Of a stretch of DNA of 64,000 nucleotides, positions 34,953 through 46,107 are shown one piece after another. Every line of letters starts with the position of its first letter. The stretch's first letter is position 1. The notes beneath the pieces were generated by a model. The model saw only the letters and a program-made list of their open reading frames with translations. It did no database searches and was not told the origin of the DNA. The DNA comes from Morinoia aosen (taxonomy: Eukaryota; Arthropoda; Malacostraca; Amphipoda; Talitridae): the NCBI GenBank assembly GCA_030386875.1, contig CM059567.1:57520020-57584019 (forward strand). The letters run 5' to 3'. Made by a program: the position numbers and the translations under genes.

Positions 34953-35325
34953 CTCCCTTTCAGGAGGATACAACTGTTGTATCTATGGGAATTAGCGCTC
35001 CCAGGGGGAAAATGTGTGAGGGCCCGAGCTGACAGTTAGGTCTTCTTTTTGTTGAAATGACATGTTTTTTTGTTATGTTAAGGACTACCTTTTTTCGGTT
35101 CACTGCTGTCCTGTTTTTCAGCACCTATTGTTTTCTTCATCAGCTTTTATCTTGTTTCATAAACTTCTTTTTCAGCTTGCTGTTTCTATGTACCTTGTGC
35201 ATATATTACGCGTCCTTTTATCGCCAAACTACGTCCTTCTATCTCCAAATGGTGCCTTCCTTTTCCTCTCTTCGAAACGCTATTTTTTTAGCGGTTAGGG
35301 AAGCGTAAACTAACATCTAATCGAA
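34953..35325 (+). mobile_element. SINE family A
   Basis: It runs from the head (tcaggaggatacaactgttg, then gcgctcccagggggaaaatg) to the tail (gcggttagggaagcg, then taaactaacatctaatcgaa). Confidence 0.85.
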
Positions 35326-35660
35326 TCTATGGGAATTAGCGTTGCCTGGGGGAATGTGCAAGGTCTCGAGCTAAAGGTTAGGTAGGCTTTCCTTTTGTTG
35401 AAATGAAAAAGGTTTTTGTGCCTGTTACGGACTATCTTTTTTTGATTCACTGCTGTCTTGTAATTAAGCACCTACTACTTTCAACTTTTATCATGTTTCA
35501 TAAACTTTTTTCCATTTTCTTCTTTCTATATGCAGGGTGTAAGGACGCCTATTGTTCATAGATTCTCCGTTCCCTTAACTCGATCTTAAATGGTGCCTTC
35601 CTCTCTCATCTCTTGGTAAAACTTTGTTGTGGTCATGGAGCCCCAACTTAAAGTCTGGTC
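35326..35660 (+). mobile_element. SINE family A, adjacent tandem copy
   Basis: It follows the preceding copy directly: tatgggaattagcgttgcct, then ggtctcgagctaaaggttag, cttaaatggtgccttcctct and a shortened tail. Confidence 0.75.
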
Positions 35661-36077
35661 TATTTGTACGTACGTCCTGATTTCATCGTAAAATAGACGT
35701 ATTTATGTTGACGTACAAAACAGTTTGTGCGCTATTTTTGTCTGGAGTTTGATGCTAAGGGAATGAATTTTATGAAATGCCTCACTCATCATGCAATCGG
35801 CTGGCAATTGCCCGATTATACTCGTACTTGGTCATATTGACCAAATGAGATGCATCCATTGTCTCACGCACTCTTTTTCACTCATCCTCTCACTCGCCCA
35901 CTCACCCCACCAGCATCACACCACACCGTCACCACGTCGCTGCTGCAACGTGCGGCCGCGTCATGACGTTGCGTTGCGCGACGTCGTCACGGCGTGCGTC
36001 GTATTACAGCACCGGTGCGGGACTTGGTTTCGACGTGCTTGACGTCACGTGATGCGTGAAGGGCGCTCGTAGGTTTT
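35661..36077. other. Unannotated, CpG-rich patch
   Basis: The stretch 35935-36050 is unusually CpG-dense with short palindromes (cgtcatgacg, tgacgtca-like). It could be regulatory or a TE remnant. No gene is seen. Confidence 0.4.
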
Positions 36078-36402
36078 GGTTCTGCGGATTTTCTGCCTAT
36101 CGCCTGAAAAGTGTTGCGTGTGAAGGCTGTTTGTTTGCCTGTAGCCGGTGAAATGTTGCGTGATTAGTTGGTTTTCTGCCTGTAGGCGGCGAAATGTTGC
36201 GTGATTAGTTGGTTTTCTGCCTGTAGGCGGCGAAATGTTGCGTGATTAGTTTGTTTTCTGCCTGTATAGGCGGCGAAATGTTGCGTGATTAGTTGGTTTT
36301 CTGCCTGTAGGCGGCGAAATGTTGCGTGATTAGTTTGTTTTCTGCCTGTAGGCGGTGTAATGTAACGTGATCAGGTGGTTTTCTGCCTGTTGGTGATGCA
36401 AC
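36078..36402. repeat. 41-bp minisatellite
   Basis: About seven copies of gcgtgattagttggttttct followed by gcctgtaggcggcgaaatgt+t. Confidence 0.93.
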
Positions 36403-37061
36403 ATTTCACATCAAGGTAATTCCAGCGCCACAATTCAGCTCCGTTTAAAGTAAAACACCACCAAAGGTAAATACTTCCCGAGAAGATGACTAGATTTGCC
36501 TCGTTCGAATTAATGCGGTCTGAAGAGCTGCGATGTGCTGGGAAGTGAGAACCTTGTAATCCTGCGGTCATGTGCGGTGGGGCTTCAAATTGAGTCATGC
36601 GTTTTCATTTGCAGCCTGTGGATCTTTGTATCAAAAGTTTTTATTTTTATGAGAACCAAATCGCTTGATATGTACATTGAAATGGTAATTTTGTATCAAA
36701 AGCCACGATATCGCTCGATATGTTCATTGATACGGAAATTTACAGTAACCCTATGGGCTTGTTGGAAATTATTCGACGGCACTGGGTTCCAAATCAACGA
36801 AAAAAGGCTTGCTGTTTGACTTAGTGTTGCGCTTGCGGTGCCTTGGAAGCGACTTTATTGTGAATGTAGAGGTCACCTCAGCCGTTTGACAGGTTTGAAT
36901 ATTAACAAGTACTTTGTCACTACTAAACCGCAAATTTCTATTACGATAGATTCTTAGTTTGGTGAGATTTTTGTATCAGTGCTACTCAATAAGGTCAATT
37001 GTATCTAAAATATTATTTTGTGATCTGTGGTGGATAATTTTCTCATACATATATATATATA
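36403..37061. other. Unannotated sequence
   Basis: A short (TA)n run lies at about 37048-37062. A motif gatatcgctcgatatgt-like is duplicated near 36670 and 36715. No gene is recognised. Confidence 0.4.
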
Positions 37062-37360
37062 TAGAGCTGACAGTTAGGTAGGCCTTATTTTTGCTGAAAT
37101 AAAATGTTTTTTGTTATGTTAAGGACCATCTTTTTTCGTTCACTACTGTCCTGTTTTTTCAGCACCTACTACTTTCTTCTTCAACTTTTATCATATTTCA
37201 TCAACTTCTTTCTCAACTTACTGCTTTTTGCCCCTTCTGCATAGATTCCGCATTCGCTTATCTCCATACTAAATGGTGCCTTCCTCCTTCCTCATTTCGA
37301 TACGCTCTTTTTTGTAGCAGTTAGGGAGGCTCAAACTAACTTATAATCTAATCTAGTCTA
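37062..37360 (+). mobile_element. SINE family A, 5' truncated
   Basis: It starts at agagctgacagttaggtagg and has the full body and tail (ttagggaggctcaaactaac, ttataatctaatct). The (TA)n run marks its left edge. Confidence 0.8.
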
Positions 37361-37477
37361 CGCTCACTGTCGTGCGTACTGCGGTTGCTGTAAATCGCGT
37401 CAGCTGCAGCGTTGCGTGTAATGTGAAATATATACGATTGTCACTTTAGGATCTAATTTGTCTTTTGTTGTTGAATT

Positions 37478-37597
37478 CATTCATATTATAATTAGCGCTC
37501 CCAGGGAGACTATGCGAGGAACCGAGCTAAAGGTAAACATCTTTGTCGTGGTAAAGGAAAGCTAAAATTTTCTTATATTATAATAATCATTCACATT
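37478..37597 (+). mobile_element. SINE family A, internally deleted
   Basis: The head segment (aattagcgctcccagggaga, gaaccgagctaaaggt) is joined directly to a tail-like segment (gtcgtggtaaaggaaagcta). Both sides carry ttatattataat. Confidence 0.5.
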
Positions 37598-37899
37598 ATG
37601 TTCTTTAGAATTTTTTGATTATTCTAGACGTCGTTTACTTGTACCTTTTTCTTGAAATAGTGTGTTTGTTATGTAACTCAATCATTTTTATCTATGTTTG
37701 TACCATTTTAAAAACTGTTGACGATCAGAACAAACGTAACTTATGTTACAACCATCTACTAGAACCTAATTTAAATATTAATTTTTTCGTTGTCATCTGC
37801 AATGTTCTTCATTCCCCGTGTGAGAGGAACGCATCTTATGCCCCGGGCAGGCATGCTGATGAAAACCAGTAAACTTTTCTGCTTCGGAGATTTTGATTC
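37598..37899. other. Unannotated AT-rich sequence
   Basis: No gene or repeat is recognised. Confidence 0.4.
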
Positions 37900-37929
37900 T
37901 CGATACATTTACGATTGCACTTACGTTCG

Positions 37930-38458
37930 ATTTTTACGATGTATTAAATTTGTATCATTGTCTACAGCTGGGACGAAGAGACTTTGCTGCGTAGATTTTG
38001 ACTCTTGATATTTAAGTTTACATTAGCATTTCGTTTTTGCCGATGTATTAAATTTGTATTATTGTCAACAGCTGGGATGTTGTAACATTAAGATTGTATT
38101 AACGTCACATTTTTTACGATGCATTAAATTGATGTTATTGTCTACAGCTTGGATGTTGTAACATTAGGCTTGTATTAACGTCACATTTTTTACGATGTAT
38201 TAAATTGATGTTATTGTCTACAGCTGGGATGTTGTAACATTAGGCTTGCATTAACGTCACATTTTTTATGATGTATTAAATTGATGTTATTGTCTACAGC
38301 TGGGATGTTGTAACATTAGGCTTGTATTAACGTCACGTTTTTTACGATGTATTAAATTGATGTTATTGTCTACAGCTGGGATGTTGTAACATTAGGCTTG
38401 TATTAACGTCACATTTTTTACGATGCATTAAATTGATGTTATTGTCTACAGCTGGGAT
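37930..38458 (+). repeat. 76-bp array carrying seven copies of the 3' splice site
   Basis: Seven copies of a unit contain a branch-point-like gtattaacgtcac, then gatgtattaaattgatgtta, then ttgtctacag|ctgggatg. The AG positions are 37967, 38071, 38147, 38223, 38299, 38375 and 38451, and the last five spacings are exactly 76 bp. The last AG is the acceptor of the membrane-anchor exon, and the unit extends eight bases into that exon. Confidence 0.95.
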
Positions 38459-38487
38459 GAAGGCGGTGCGGCGGCGTGGTGGTGGTG

Positions 38488-38623
38488 ATGGTGCTGGTGG
38501 TGAGGGCGGGCCGTCTGGTGGTGAGGAGCTGGCAGCGGCTCGTGGTGATTGTGGTGGTGACTGCAGCCGCCTGCTCGCTGCTCTTCATCAACCGCTGCAA
38601 GCTGGCGCCTCACGCGTACTCAG
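38488..38623 (+). CDS. CSGALNACT: CSGALNACT-like exon a: cytoplasmic tail and membrane anchor
   Basis: First recognised coding exon of a chondroitin sulfate N-acetylgalactosaminyltransferase, which adds GalNAc during chondroitin chain initiation and elongation in the Golgi. Residues 1-45 have an Arg-rich start (R6, R9, R13, R17) and then a hydrophobic anchor at about residues 18-34 (LVVIVVVTAAACSLLFI). This is the type II layout of the family. The exon body runs from acceptor AG 38451 to donor cag|gtgagt at 38624, phase 1. ATG 38488 is chosen because TGA at 38458-38460 closes the frame upstream and the context (G at -3, G at +4) is good. ATG 38457 lies in another frame and could compete. GC content is far above the introns. 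The start is inferred, while the downstream exons are firmer. Confidence 0.7.
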
Positions 38624-38720
38624 GTGAGTGTAGACAGGCGTACTCAGGTGAGTGCAAGCTTGCGCCTCACGCATACTCAGTTGAGTGCAAACTGGCACCT
38701 CACGCGTACTCAGGTGAATG
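38624..38720 (+). repeat. In-frame duplications of the exon a donor site
   Basis: The exon end (cgcctcacgcgtactcag|gt) is repeated three more times. Copy 2 has tactcag|gtgagt at 38648, copy 3 has tactcag|ttgagt at 38681 (donor destroyed), and copy 4 has tactcag|gtgaat at 38714. Using 38648 or 38714 would add 24 or 90 nt, both in frame and stop-free, extending the stem by 8 or 30 residues. Confidence 0.9.
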
Positions 38721-38721
38721 A

Positions 38722-39020
38722 AAGAAAGGATGAATGAAAGCACCATTTAGTATTGAGTAAGGTGAACGCGGAATCTATGCGCAAGGTGCGTTCCCGCACA
38801 GGATGCCTGTTTGTAGAAACAGTAAGTTGAGAAGGAAGGCTTGTAAACCAGGTAAAAGCCGAAAAATAGGACGGCAGTGAACCGAAACATGGTCCTTAAC
38901 TAAAAAAGCATGCTTTTCCAACAAAAGAAGGCCTACTTAACTCTCAGCTCAGGCCCACACACATTTCCCCCTGGGAGTGCTTATTCTCACAGAGACAAAA
39001 GTTGTGTCCCCCTGAGGATG
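38722..39020 (-). mobile_element. SINE family A, inverted
   Basis: It reads as the complement of the family: agcaccatttagtattgagt, cgcggaatctatgcgcaagg, acggcagtgaaccgaaacat, then the head near gtgtccccctgagga. It abuts the duplicated donor sites. Confidence 0.8.
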
Positions 39021-39494
39021 ATCTTCATCCCTTCATACCTGCTTGAAGGCGTTAAGAGATGTCATGTTAACAGGAATGTACTGGTGGAACCATCTTCTCC
39101 ATTTTCTTACTCGGTATATTTTCAGTGACATTTTTATGATGGTATCTTTTTTTTAAAACATGACATTATCCTACCTGATTTATTTCTTAAAGCCGCTCAC
39201 GTATTTAGTTTTTATAAAGCTTTACCGTTGTTGGATGTGTTGCCAAGCAAGGGCAAATTCATAACACCGATCATAACTGTCACTCTTCAATGCTTTGCAA
39301 AATTCCAACACGAACACGCTGCCAGTTTTTTTCTCGACGCGCAGACTTGCGCAATTGGAATGACCTTTTCCGTGCCACTTCCATCGCGTTTTTCTTTATT
39401 TTGGGCAGGATTATTCTAGTTCAGAGGTTCCTCGTCGAGACCTGGTCTCAACCTCATAAATACACCGTAACTCGAAAACCTTCGTTTTTCTCCG
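39021..39494. other. Unannotated sequence
   Basis: An ORF overlapping 39290-39640 runs into the next array and shows no recognisable domain in its unique part. Confidence 0.4.
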
Positions 39495-40738
39495 CATTGT
39501 CCTGCCGACTGAATTTGAGAATCGCGTCGCTCTCTACATTGTCCTGCCAACTGGATTTGAGAGCCGCATCGCTCTCTACATTGTCGTGCCGACTGGATTT
39601 GAGAGCCGCGTCGCTCTCTACATTGTTCTACCAATTGGATTAAGAGCCGCGTCGCTCTCTACATTGTCCTGCCAACTGGATTAAGAGCCGCGTCGCTCTC
39701 TACATTTTCCTGCCTACTGGATTTGAGAGCCGCATCGCTCTCTACATTGTCGTGCCGACTGGATTTGAGAGCCGCGTCGCTCTCTACATTGTCGTGCCGA
39801 CTGGATTTGAGAGCCGCATCGCTCTCTACATTGTCGTGCCGACTGGATTTGAGAGCCGCATCGCTCTCTACATTGTCGTGCCGACTGGATTTGAGAGCCG
39901 CATCGCTCTCTACATTGTCGTGCCGACTGGATTTGAGAGCCGCATCGCTCTCTACATTGTCGTGCCGACTGGATTTGAGAGCCGCGTCGCTCTCTACATT
40001 GTTCTACCAATTGGATTAAGAGCCGCGTCGCTCTCTACATTGTCCTGCCAACTGGATTAAGAGCCGCGTCGCTCTCTACATTTTCCTGCCTACTGGATTT
40101 GAGAGCCGCATCGCTCTCTACATTGTCGTGCCGACTGGATTTGAGAGCCGCGTCGCTCTCTACATTGTTCTACCAATTGGATTAAGAGCCGCGTCGCTCT
40201 CTACATTGTCCTGCCAATTGGATTAAGAGCCGCGTCGCTCTCTACATTTTCCTGCCTACTGGATTTGAGAGCCGCATCGCTCTCTACATTGTCGTGCCGA
40301 CTGGATTTGAGAGCCGCGTCGCTCTCTACATTGTTCTACCAATTGGATTAAGAGCCGCGTCGCTCTCTACATTGTCCTGCCAATTGGATTAAGAGCCGCG
40401 TCGCTCTCTACATTTTCCTGCCTACTGGATTTGAGAGCCGCATCGCTCTCTACATTGTCGTGCCGACTGGATTTGAGAGTCGCGTCACTCTCTACATTGT
40501 CCTGCCTACTGGATTTGAGAGCCGCGTCGCTCTCTACATTGTTCTGCCTACTGGATTTGAGAGCCGCGTCGCTCTCTACATTGTTCTGCCAACTGGATTT
40601 GAGAGCCGCGTCGCTGTCTACATTGTTCTGCCTACTGGATTTGAGAGCCGCGTCGCTCTTTACATTGTCCTGCCAATTAACTGGATTTGAGAGCCGCGTC
40701 GCTCTCTACATTGTCCTGCCGACAGGATTTGAGAATTT
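39495..40738. repeat. 42-bp minisatellite with 166-bp higher-order unit
   Basis: About 30 copies of actggatttgagagccgcgt followed by cgctctctacattgtcgtgc+cg. The marker gttctaccaattggattaag recurs at 40001, 40167 and 40333, giving a four-monomer unit of 166 bp. An earlier marker lies at 39625. Fourteen-residue periodic ORFs on both strands are artefacts. Confidence 0.97.
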
Positions 40739-40914
40739 GAGAGTCGAGTAGTTCTCTGCGTAATTTGCCGGGACGCCGTGGGAGTTTTGCCGCTCATTTG
40801 TGCATGCTTTGCCCTGAAAAAGCGGCTCGCCTTCGTGGAAATAACGCGCCGCCGGCAGACGTTGCTGAGCTGCGAACGTCCTCTCTTGAGTTTTTATTGA
40901 CCGATCGAAGAAAA

Positions 40915-41290
40915 GACAAACAAAATCAAATCAAGGACATTGATGATAAATTTGCGTAAAAATTAAAGTTACATGGCAATAAAATCAAATGATGATGAAA
41001 TTTTCGTAAAAATTAAAGGCACAATTACAGGGCAATAGAATCAAAAACGAGGCATTGGTGATAAATTAGCGTAAAAATTACTGGCACAATTACATGGCAA
41101 TAAAATCAAATGATGATAAAAATTTTCGTAAAAATTACAGGCACAATTACAAGGCAATAAAATCAAATTTGAGGTGATAAAAATTTCGTGAAAATGATAG
41201 GCACGATTACAAGGCTTAAAACCACCAAAATCAAATCAAGGATATGGATGATAAAATTTGCATGTAATTTATAGGCACGATTGAAGGTAA
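40915..41290. repeat. Degenerate ~60-bp AT-rich repeat
   Basis: About five units contain aaaatcaaatgatgataaat and cgtaaaaattacaggcacaa. Confidence 0.8.
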
Positions 41291-41640
41291 AAAAAAATAC
41301 AGTCACGAAAACTGACTGAATTTAATTGATATTCTTTCATAAAAGAAAGGAGGCTAAGAGAAATGTGTAGTCGCTTAACCGGACGACACGTAGTAAATAA
41401 TAATAAAATTTTTAATGTTTTAATATTAATGTAACATTAATAGTAAATTTATTATATTAATATTAATAAATTTTTAAAATCTCTTCATTCGTTGCTCTAA
41501 TGGTGCAGTTCTTCTGATTTAAGAAATTCGAGGTAGAAACGATCGATATTAATAATTGATATCATAATTTTATTACGACAGTTCAATAGAGGAGGACGCT
41601 GCATGATTGCGAGCCAACATTTATAGTCATTTAATAGTTT
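41291..41640. other. Unannotated AT-rich sequence
   Basis: Low-complexity TTAATATTAATAAA runs lie at 41400-41480. No gene is seen. Confidence 0.4.
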
Positions 41641-42276
41641 GATGTAATAATGGTAATATTATTATAGTAGCAATAATCTAAATGAAATAATGGCAATATT
41701 ATTATAGTAGCAATAATCTAAATGTAATAATGGCAATATTATTATAGTAGCAATAATCTAAATGTAATAATGGCAATATTATTATATTAGCAATAATCTA
41801 AATGTAATAATGGCAATATTATTATAGTAGCAATAATCTAGATGTAATAATGGCAATATTATTATATTAGCAATAATCTAAATGTAATAATGGCAATATT
41901 ATTATATTAGCAATAATCTAAATGTAATAATGGCAATATTATTATAGTAGCAATAATCTAAATGTAATAATGGCAATATTATTATATTAGCAATAATCTA
42001 AATGTAATAATGGCAATATTATTATAGTAGCAATAATCTAAATGTAATAATGGCAATATTATTATAGTAGCAATAATCTAAATGTAATAATGGCAATATT
42101 ATTATATTAGCAATAATCTAAATGTAATAATGGCAATATTATTATAGTAGCAATAATCTAAATTTAATAATGGTAATATTATTATATTAGCAATAATCTA
42201 AATGTAATAATGGCAATATTATTATATTAGCAATAATCTAAGTGTAATAATGGCAATATTATTACAGTAGCAATAA
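41641..42276. repeat. 40-bp AT-rich minisatellite
   Basis: About 16 nearly identical copies of taatggcaatattattatag followed by tagcaataatctaaatgtaa. The main variant is atagtag versus atattag. Confidence 0.97.
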
Positions 42277-42837
42277 TCGAAATTTAATTAAATATAGTAA
42301 TATAACAAAAAAATACAGCAGTATAATGATAAAATATAAAACTGAAATATAGTAATACTGTAACAAAATATAAAATATAATAAAATTTAATGATAATAAA
42401 AGTCAAAAATGTAACAATGAAACGTGGTGATATATTAATAAAATTCAAAAATATAACCATCAAATGTAGTAATATAATTATAAAATTTAAAAATATAACC
42501 ATCATATATAGTAATAAAACATAGTACTTATTTTAAATCGTTAAGTCGAACCGCAGAGAAACGCATGCTTTCGGGCGTCACAGAACGTTCGCGAGAGGAA
42601 ACCTCTGTTGCCACGACAGCCTGTCCATAAAATACGCGATTGCCTGATCGTTTTTTGTTAGTTTTTTGTATTTGCCCCGCGTGGACGCCCTCGCCCTTGA
42701 TCCCAGGGACCTCTTTGTGAGCCGGCCTCTGGGCAACTCCTCGAGTGCTCACGCAGCGCTCACGACTGCAGGTATTTCTCATTCCGTGTTCGCTAAGTTG
42801 AGATAGAATATTCGCCACGAGTGTATAACCTGTAATC
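42277..42837. other. AT-rich degenerate repeats, then a GC-richer patch
   Basis: Loose aaaatataaccatcaaatgt motifs lie at 42290-42520. The patch 42660-42775 is GC-richer and ends gactgcag|gtattt, but no matching acceptor or conserved protein is seen. Confidence 0.4.
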
Positions 42838-42957
42838 GAAGGTGCCATCTATGTAAATATTTTTTTATCGAGGTTCCATGAATTGATAAAATTTGTGAAC
42901 CACAGCGCGGGTGCGCATGTATCTATGATACAAAGAGCTTTCTAGCAGCCGTAAATC
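42838..42957 (+). repeat. Duplicated ~120-bp segment, copy 1
   Basis: It shares aatatttttttat, gttgtgaaccacagcgc-like and gtatctatgatacaaagagc motifs, in order, with 43977-44094. Confidence 0.75.
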
Positions 42958-43239
42958 GTGATAAATGATCGTGAATTGATCGTGATAAATGATTCGCTGA
43001 GTTAATTATCTCTGTGAATTTTGTACTGACATGGCATTAAATTCTCTATGAATTCCATCATTTGGAAAACGTTAAAAAAAATTTCATGGGTGTTTCAGGG
43101 TGTTTTATCCATCTCGTTTCAGGAATGTTAGTGCATGTACCGTCGTCGTAACAAATGATCGCATTATTTTTGAGTTGCGGTAAAAAATAATCGTTTACAT
43201 TTTCAAAGGAACTACGTATGGGTTATGAAGGTCTTTCAT

Positions 43240-43503
43240 GTGTGGAAATAGATTAAGGTTTATTTCCAACAGTCAATCATTTTCTGATTCACAGCTGTTG
43301 TTTTTCCAGCACCTATTGCTTTCTTCAACTTGTATTTCGATTCATATACTTCCTTCGTAACTGTTTCTATTTGCCGGGGATCTTGTGCGGAAGCACACCA
43401 TCTCGTGCCAAGATTCCGCGTTTCCTTAACTCCATAGGGAATAGCACCTTCAACCTTTTTCTCTTTGAAACACTGTATAACTGAAGCACTAGCAAACCTA
43501 TGT

Positions 43504-43535
<32 letters not shown>

Positions 43536-43590
43536 TGAAACACTGTTGCTGTGGTTAGAGAGGCTTGAACTAACTCATAATCCAATCCTT
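43240..43590 (+). mobile_element. SINE family A, diverged, with (ACT)n insert
   Basis: The body landmarks (cagctgttgtttttccagca, agattccgcgtttccttaac) and tail (gttagagaggcttgaactaa) are present. The copy is split by a duplicated ctttgaaacactgt and an uninterrupted ACT/TAC triplet run at about 43503-43535. Confidence 0.75.
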
Positions 43591-43976
43591 TCAATCTATA
43601 TACCTTTTAAACAAACTATTGATGCGTATTTTTTTTCATCTTTGATTTTTTATTTTTCAGTTCATATAAAATTTGGAAGAATATCAATCAATACAACCGA
43701 ATATTCACTTCAAAAACAACAATTTGCAATCATAATGTAGTGATCGAGTGTCCAGTTTCCAGGAAGGGAATAGAGACGGACACAACAAACAGGCAAACAA
43801 GAAAGCAAACAAACAACAAACCGTTTAGTGTGTCGTTGGATTAACAATTGTTTACCCCACTCGCAATGTCACTAATGCATCTTCGGAATGAGAAGTTTCA
43901 GCATACTGAGGTGATATCAGCATCTCGTCTATGATATACCACGGTTTAGGATCGTGCCCGAGTTCTTCGTATCAAA
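43591..43976. other. Unannotated sequence
   Basis: A short aaacaggcaaacaagaaagc low-complexity run lies near 43785. No gene is seen. Confidence 0.4.
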
Positions 43977-44094
43977 GGTGCCTTCTAAGCTAATATTTTT
44001 TTATTGAGGTTCCAAGAAATAATAAAAGTTGTGAACCACAGCGCTGGCGCAGATGTATCTATGATACAGAGAGCTCTCTGGCAGCCGTAGTTGT
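43977..44094 (+). repeat. Duplicated ~120-bp segment, copy 2
   Basis: It is the partner of 42838-42957 in the same orientation, at about 1.1 kb distance and moderately diverged. Confidence 0.75.
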
Positions 44095-44734
44095 GTCTGT
44101 CTTGCTACTGTAGTTGGAGTGGTTGCAGCGGCTGTAATAATGTAGGGATTGTAACAGCTGCAATTAAAGCTAATATTTACCTTGTTTTGGTTCGCTTCTA
44201 ATTAATGGCACTTTTATATCAGCAATATACATATATAATTATCACGGTAATATTCTTAGCGGCCTAAGTCACTATTAACGTAAATTTTAACGTAAATATA
44301 ACATTGATCACATAATAAGAATCGAAATGCGAATCCAACTGAAGCACTTTGATAATTCCATGACCAATTGGAACATTTAAGCGAACTGAAATGAACAATA
44401 AGTTATAGAGTGAGGTCACAGCTCGGCGCAGAGTGAATCGACTCGTAAGCCAATAACGCTGCGCATTGCTGCTGGCTCTGCTGCAAGGATTGGAGCTTTC
44501 TGAACGAGATCAGTCCCGCCCATCGGAAGTCGATGCCGGGAAAATCTTTCATTCAAGTGCCAGGGAGTGAGATTTTTCATCAGACTTGCAGCTGCATCAC
44601 GTACAAAAATTCCGAAGAATTCTTTAGTTGTACTCGAATAATTTATAAGTTGTTAGCCATCTCTTTGAATATAAAATATCCAAGAGATGATATTTTTCAT
44701 TTCTCATTCAACTACCCCTTGACAGAGTTAGACT
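44095..44734. other. Unannotated sequence
   Basis: A 68-codon ORF (44533-44739) shows no recognisable domain. Confidence 0.4.
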
Positions 44735-44915
44735 ATTAGCACGCCACGTATGGTTTGTCTATTAGTACGCCTCGCATATTTTGTCTATTAATATGCCTCG
44801 TATGGTCTATCTATTTGTACACCTCGTATAGTTTGTCTATTATAATGCCTCGTATGGCTTATCTATTTGTACACCTCGGATGGTTTGCCAATTAGTACTC
44901 CTCGTATGGAACATT
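44735..44915. repeat. ~30-bp tandem repeat x 6
   Basis: Units resemble cctcgtatggtttgtctatt followed by agtacg, with moderate divergence. Confidence 0.85.
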
Positions 44916-45084
44916 TGTTTTAGGACGTCTTATATTAAGAAATTTTTAAAAGCCAATATGTTGGCATGTATCTCATGTGGCAACTTGGAAATAAACGTTT
45001 TTTCTTTTCTTTCTTTTCTTTCCTCTGAGCGATGAAAGTTATACGCTGGGGTTGCGTGGGTGGGATCAAGCTACTTGTATTAGA

Positions 45085-45505
45085 TCAAACGCCCTCTCAA
45101 GGGGGACACAATTATTGTATCTGTGCTAATTAGCTCTCTCAGGAGGATGTCAGGTCCCGAGTTGAGAGTTAGGAAAACCCTCTTTTTTGTCATGATAAAT
45201 TAGTTTTTTTGCCTATGTTATTCCTTGAGCTAAAGGTTAGGTAGGCTTTCTTTTTGTTAAAATAACATAGGTTTTTGTTTTGTAACGGACCATCTTTTTT
45301 CGGTTCACTGCTGTCCTGTTTTTCATCACCTACTCCTTTCTTCTTCAACTTTTTCTTGTTTCATGGTCTTCTTTCTTAGCTTTCTGTTTCTGTGCTCTTT
45401 CTGCATAGGTTCCGCGTTTCCTTAACTCCATACTAAATGGTGCCTTCTTCCTTCCTCTCTTTGGATAGCCTTTGTTGCGGATAGGGAGGCTTAAACTAAC
45501 TAAAA
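45085..45505 (+). mobile_element. SINE family A, composite copy
   Basis: The head (ccctctcaagggggacacaa) is followed by two successive versions of the cgagctaaaggttaggtagg segment, then the body and tail (atagggaggcttaaactaac). This suggests a copy inserted into, or recombined with, another. Confidence 0.8.
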
Positions 45506-45765
45506 ATCTAAATCTGGTGCATTTTGTTGTTTTTGTTACGGACCATCATTTTTCAATTCACAGATGTCCTGTTTTCTCACCACCTGCTACTTTCTTCAAC
45601 TTTTATCTTGCTTCATGAACTTCTTTCTCAACTTACTGTTTCTATCCACCCTGTGTATAGATTCCGCGTTCCTTTACGTCCATTCTAAATGGTGCCTTTC
45701 TCTTTCCTCTCTTTGGAACGCTTTTGTGGCGGCTAGAGAGGCTTAAACTTACATATAATCTAATC
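45506..45765 (+). mobile_element. SINE family A, 5' truncated
   Basis: It starts near ttgttacggaccatcatttt and keeps the body and tail (ctagagaggcttaaacttac). It lies head-to-tail with the previous copy. Confidence 0.75.
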
Positions 45766-46107
45766 TTAATGAAAGGCACACTAGATAAAAAAAAGCATTT
45801 GATTAAAGGCATCTCCGCAGATTTCTGCTTCAGGAAATCAAGCATTTAAAAACTATCATAAGTGTTTCATTTTTTGCTTACATAACGCATGTATTTTTAT
45901 CAGGTGAATAATGTGCTATGTATTTCACGTGAGTTTGGAGAAATGTGTTGCTGTTTGTATGTGCGTCGTCTGAATTGTTTCTCTGCCGCATTATTGTACA
46001 CAGTTAGTTTTATCTCATTATAAGACTACGAGCATGGAGACTTAGAGCAGATGTTGCAATCCAGCATATCTTATTAAGATATATCGATTGTTGTGCGATT
46101 GTTGTAC
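45766..46107. other. Unannotated AT-rich sequence
   Basis: No gene or repeat is recognised. Confidence 0.4.

Noticed and set aside
34257..34973. Three overlapping ~200-codon minus-strand ORFs
   Set aside because: They come from a 19-bp repeat read in all three frames.
38457..38630. Alternative start ATG 38457 giving a Gly-rich ORF
   Set aside because: That frame loses the membrane anchor and does not continue into exon b in phase. It may compete for initiation but is unlikely to be the protein.
42660..42775. Possible exon ending ctgcag|gtattt
   Set aside because: There is no convincing acceptor, no family match, and exons a and b already join in phase without it.
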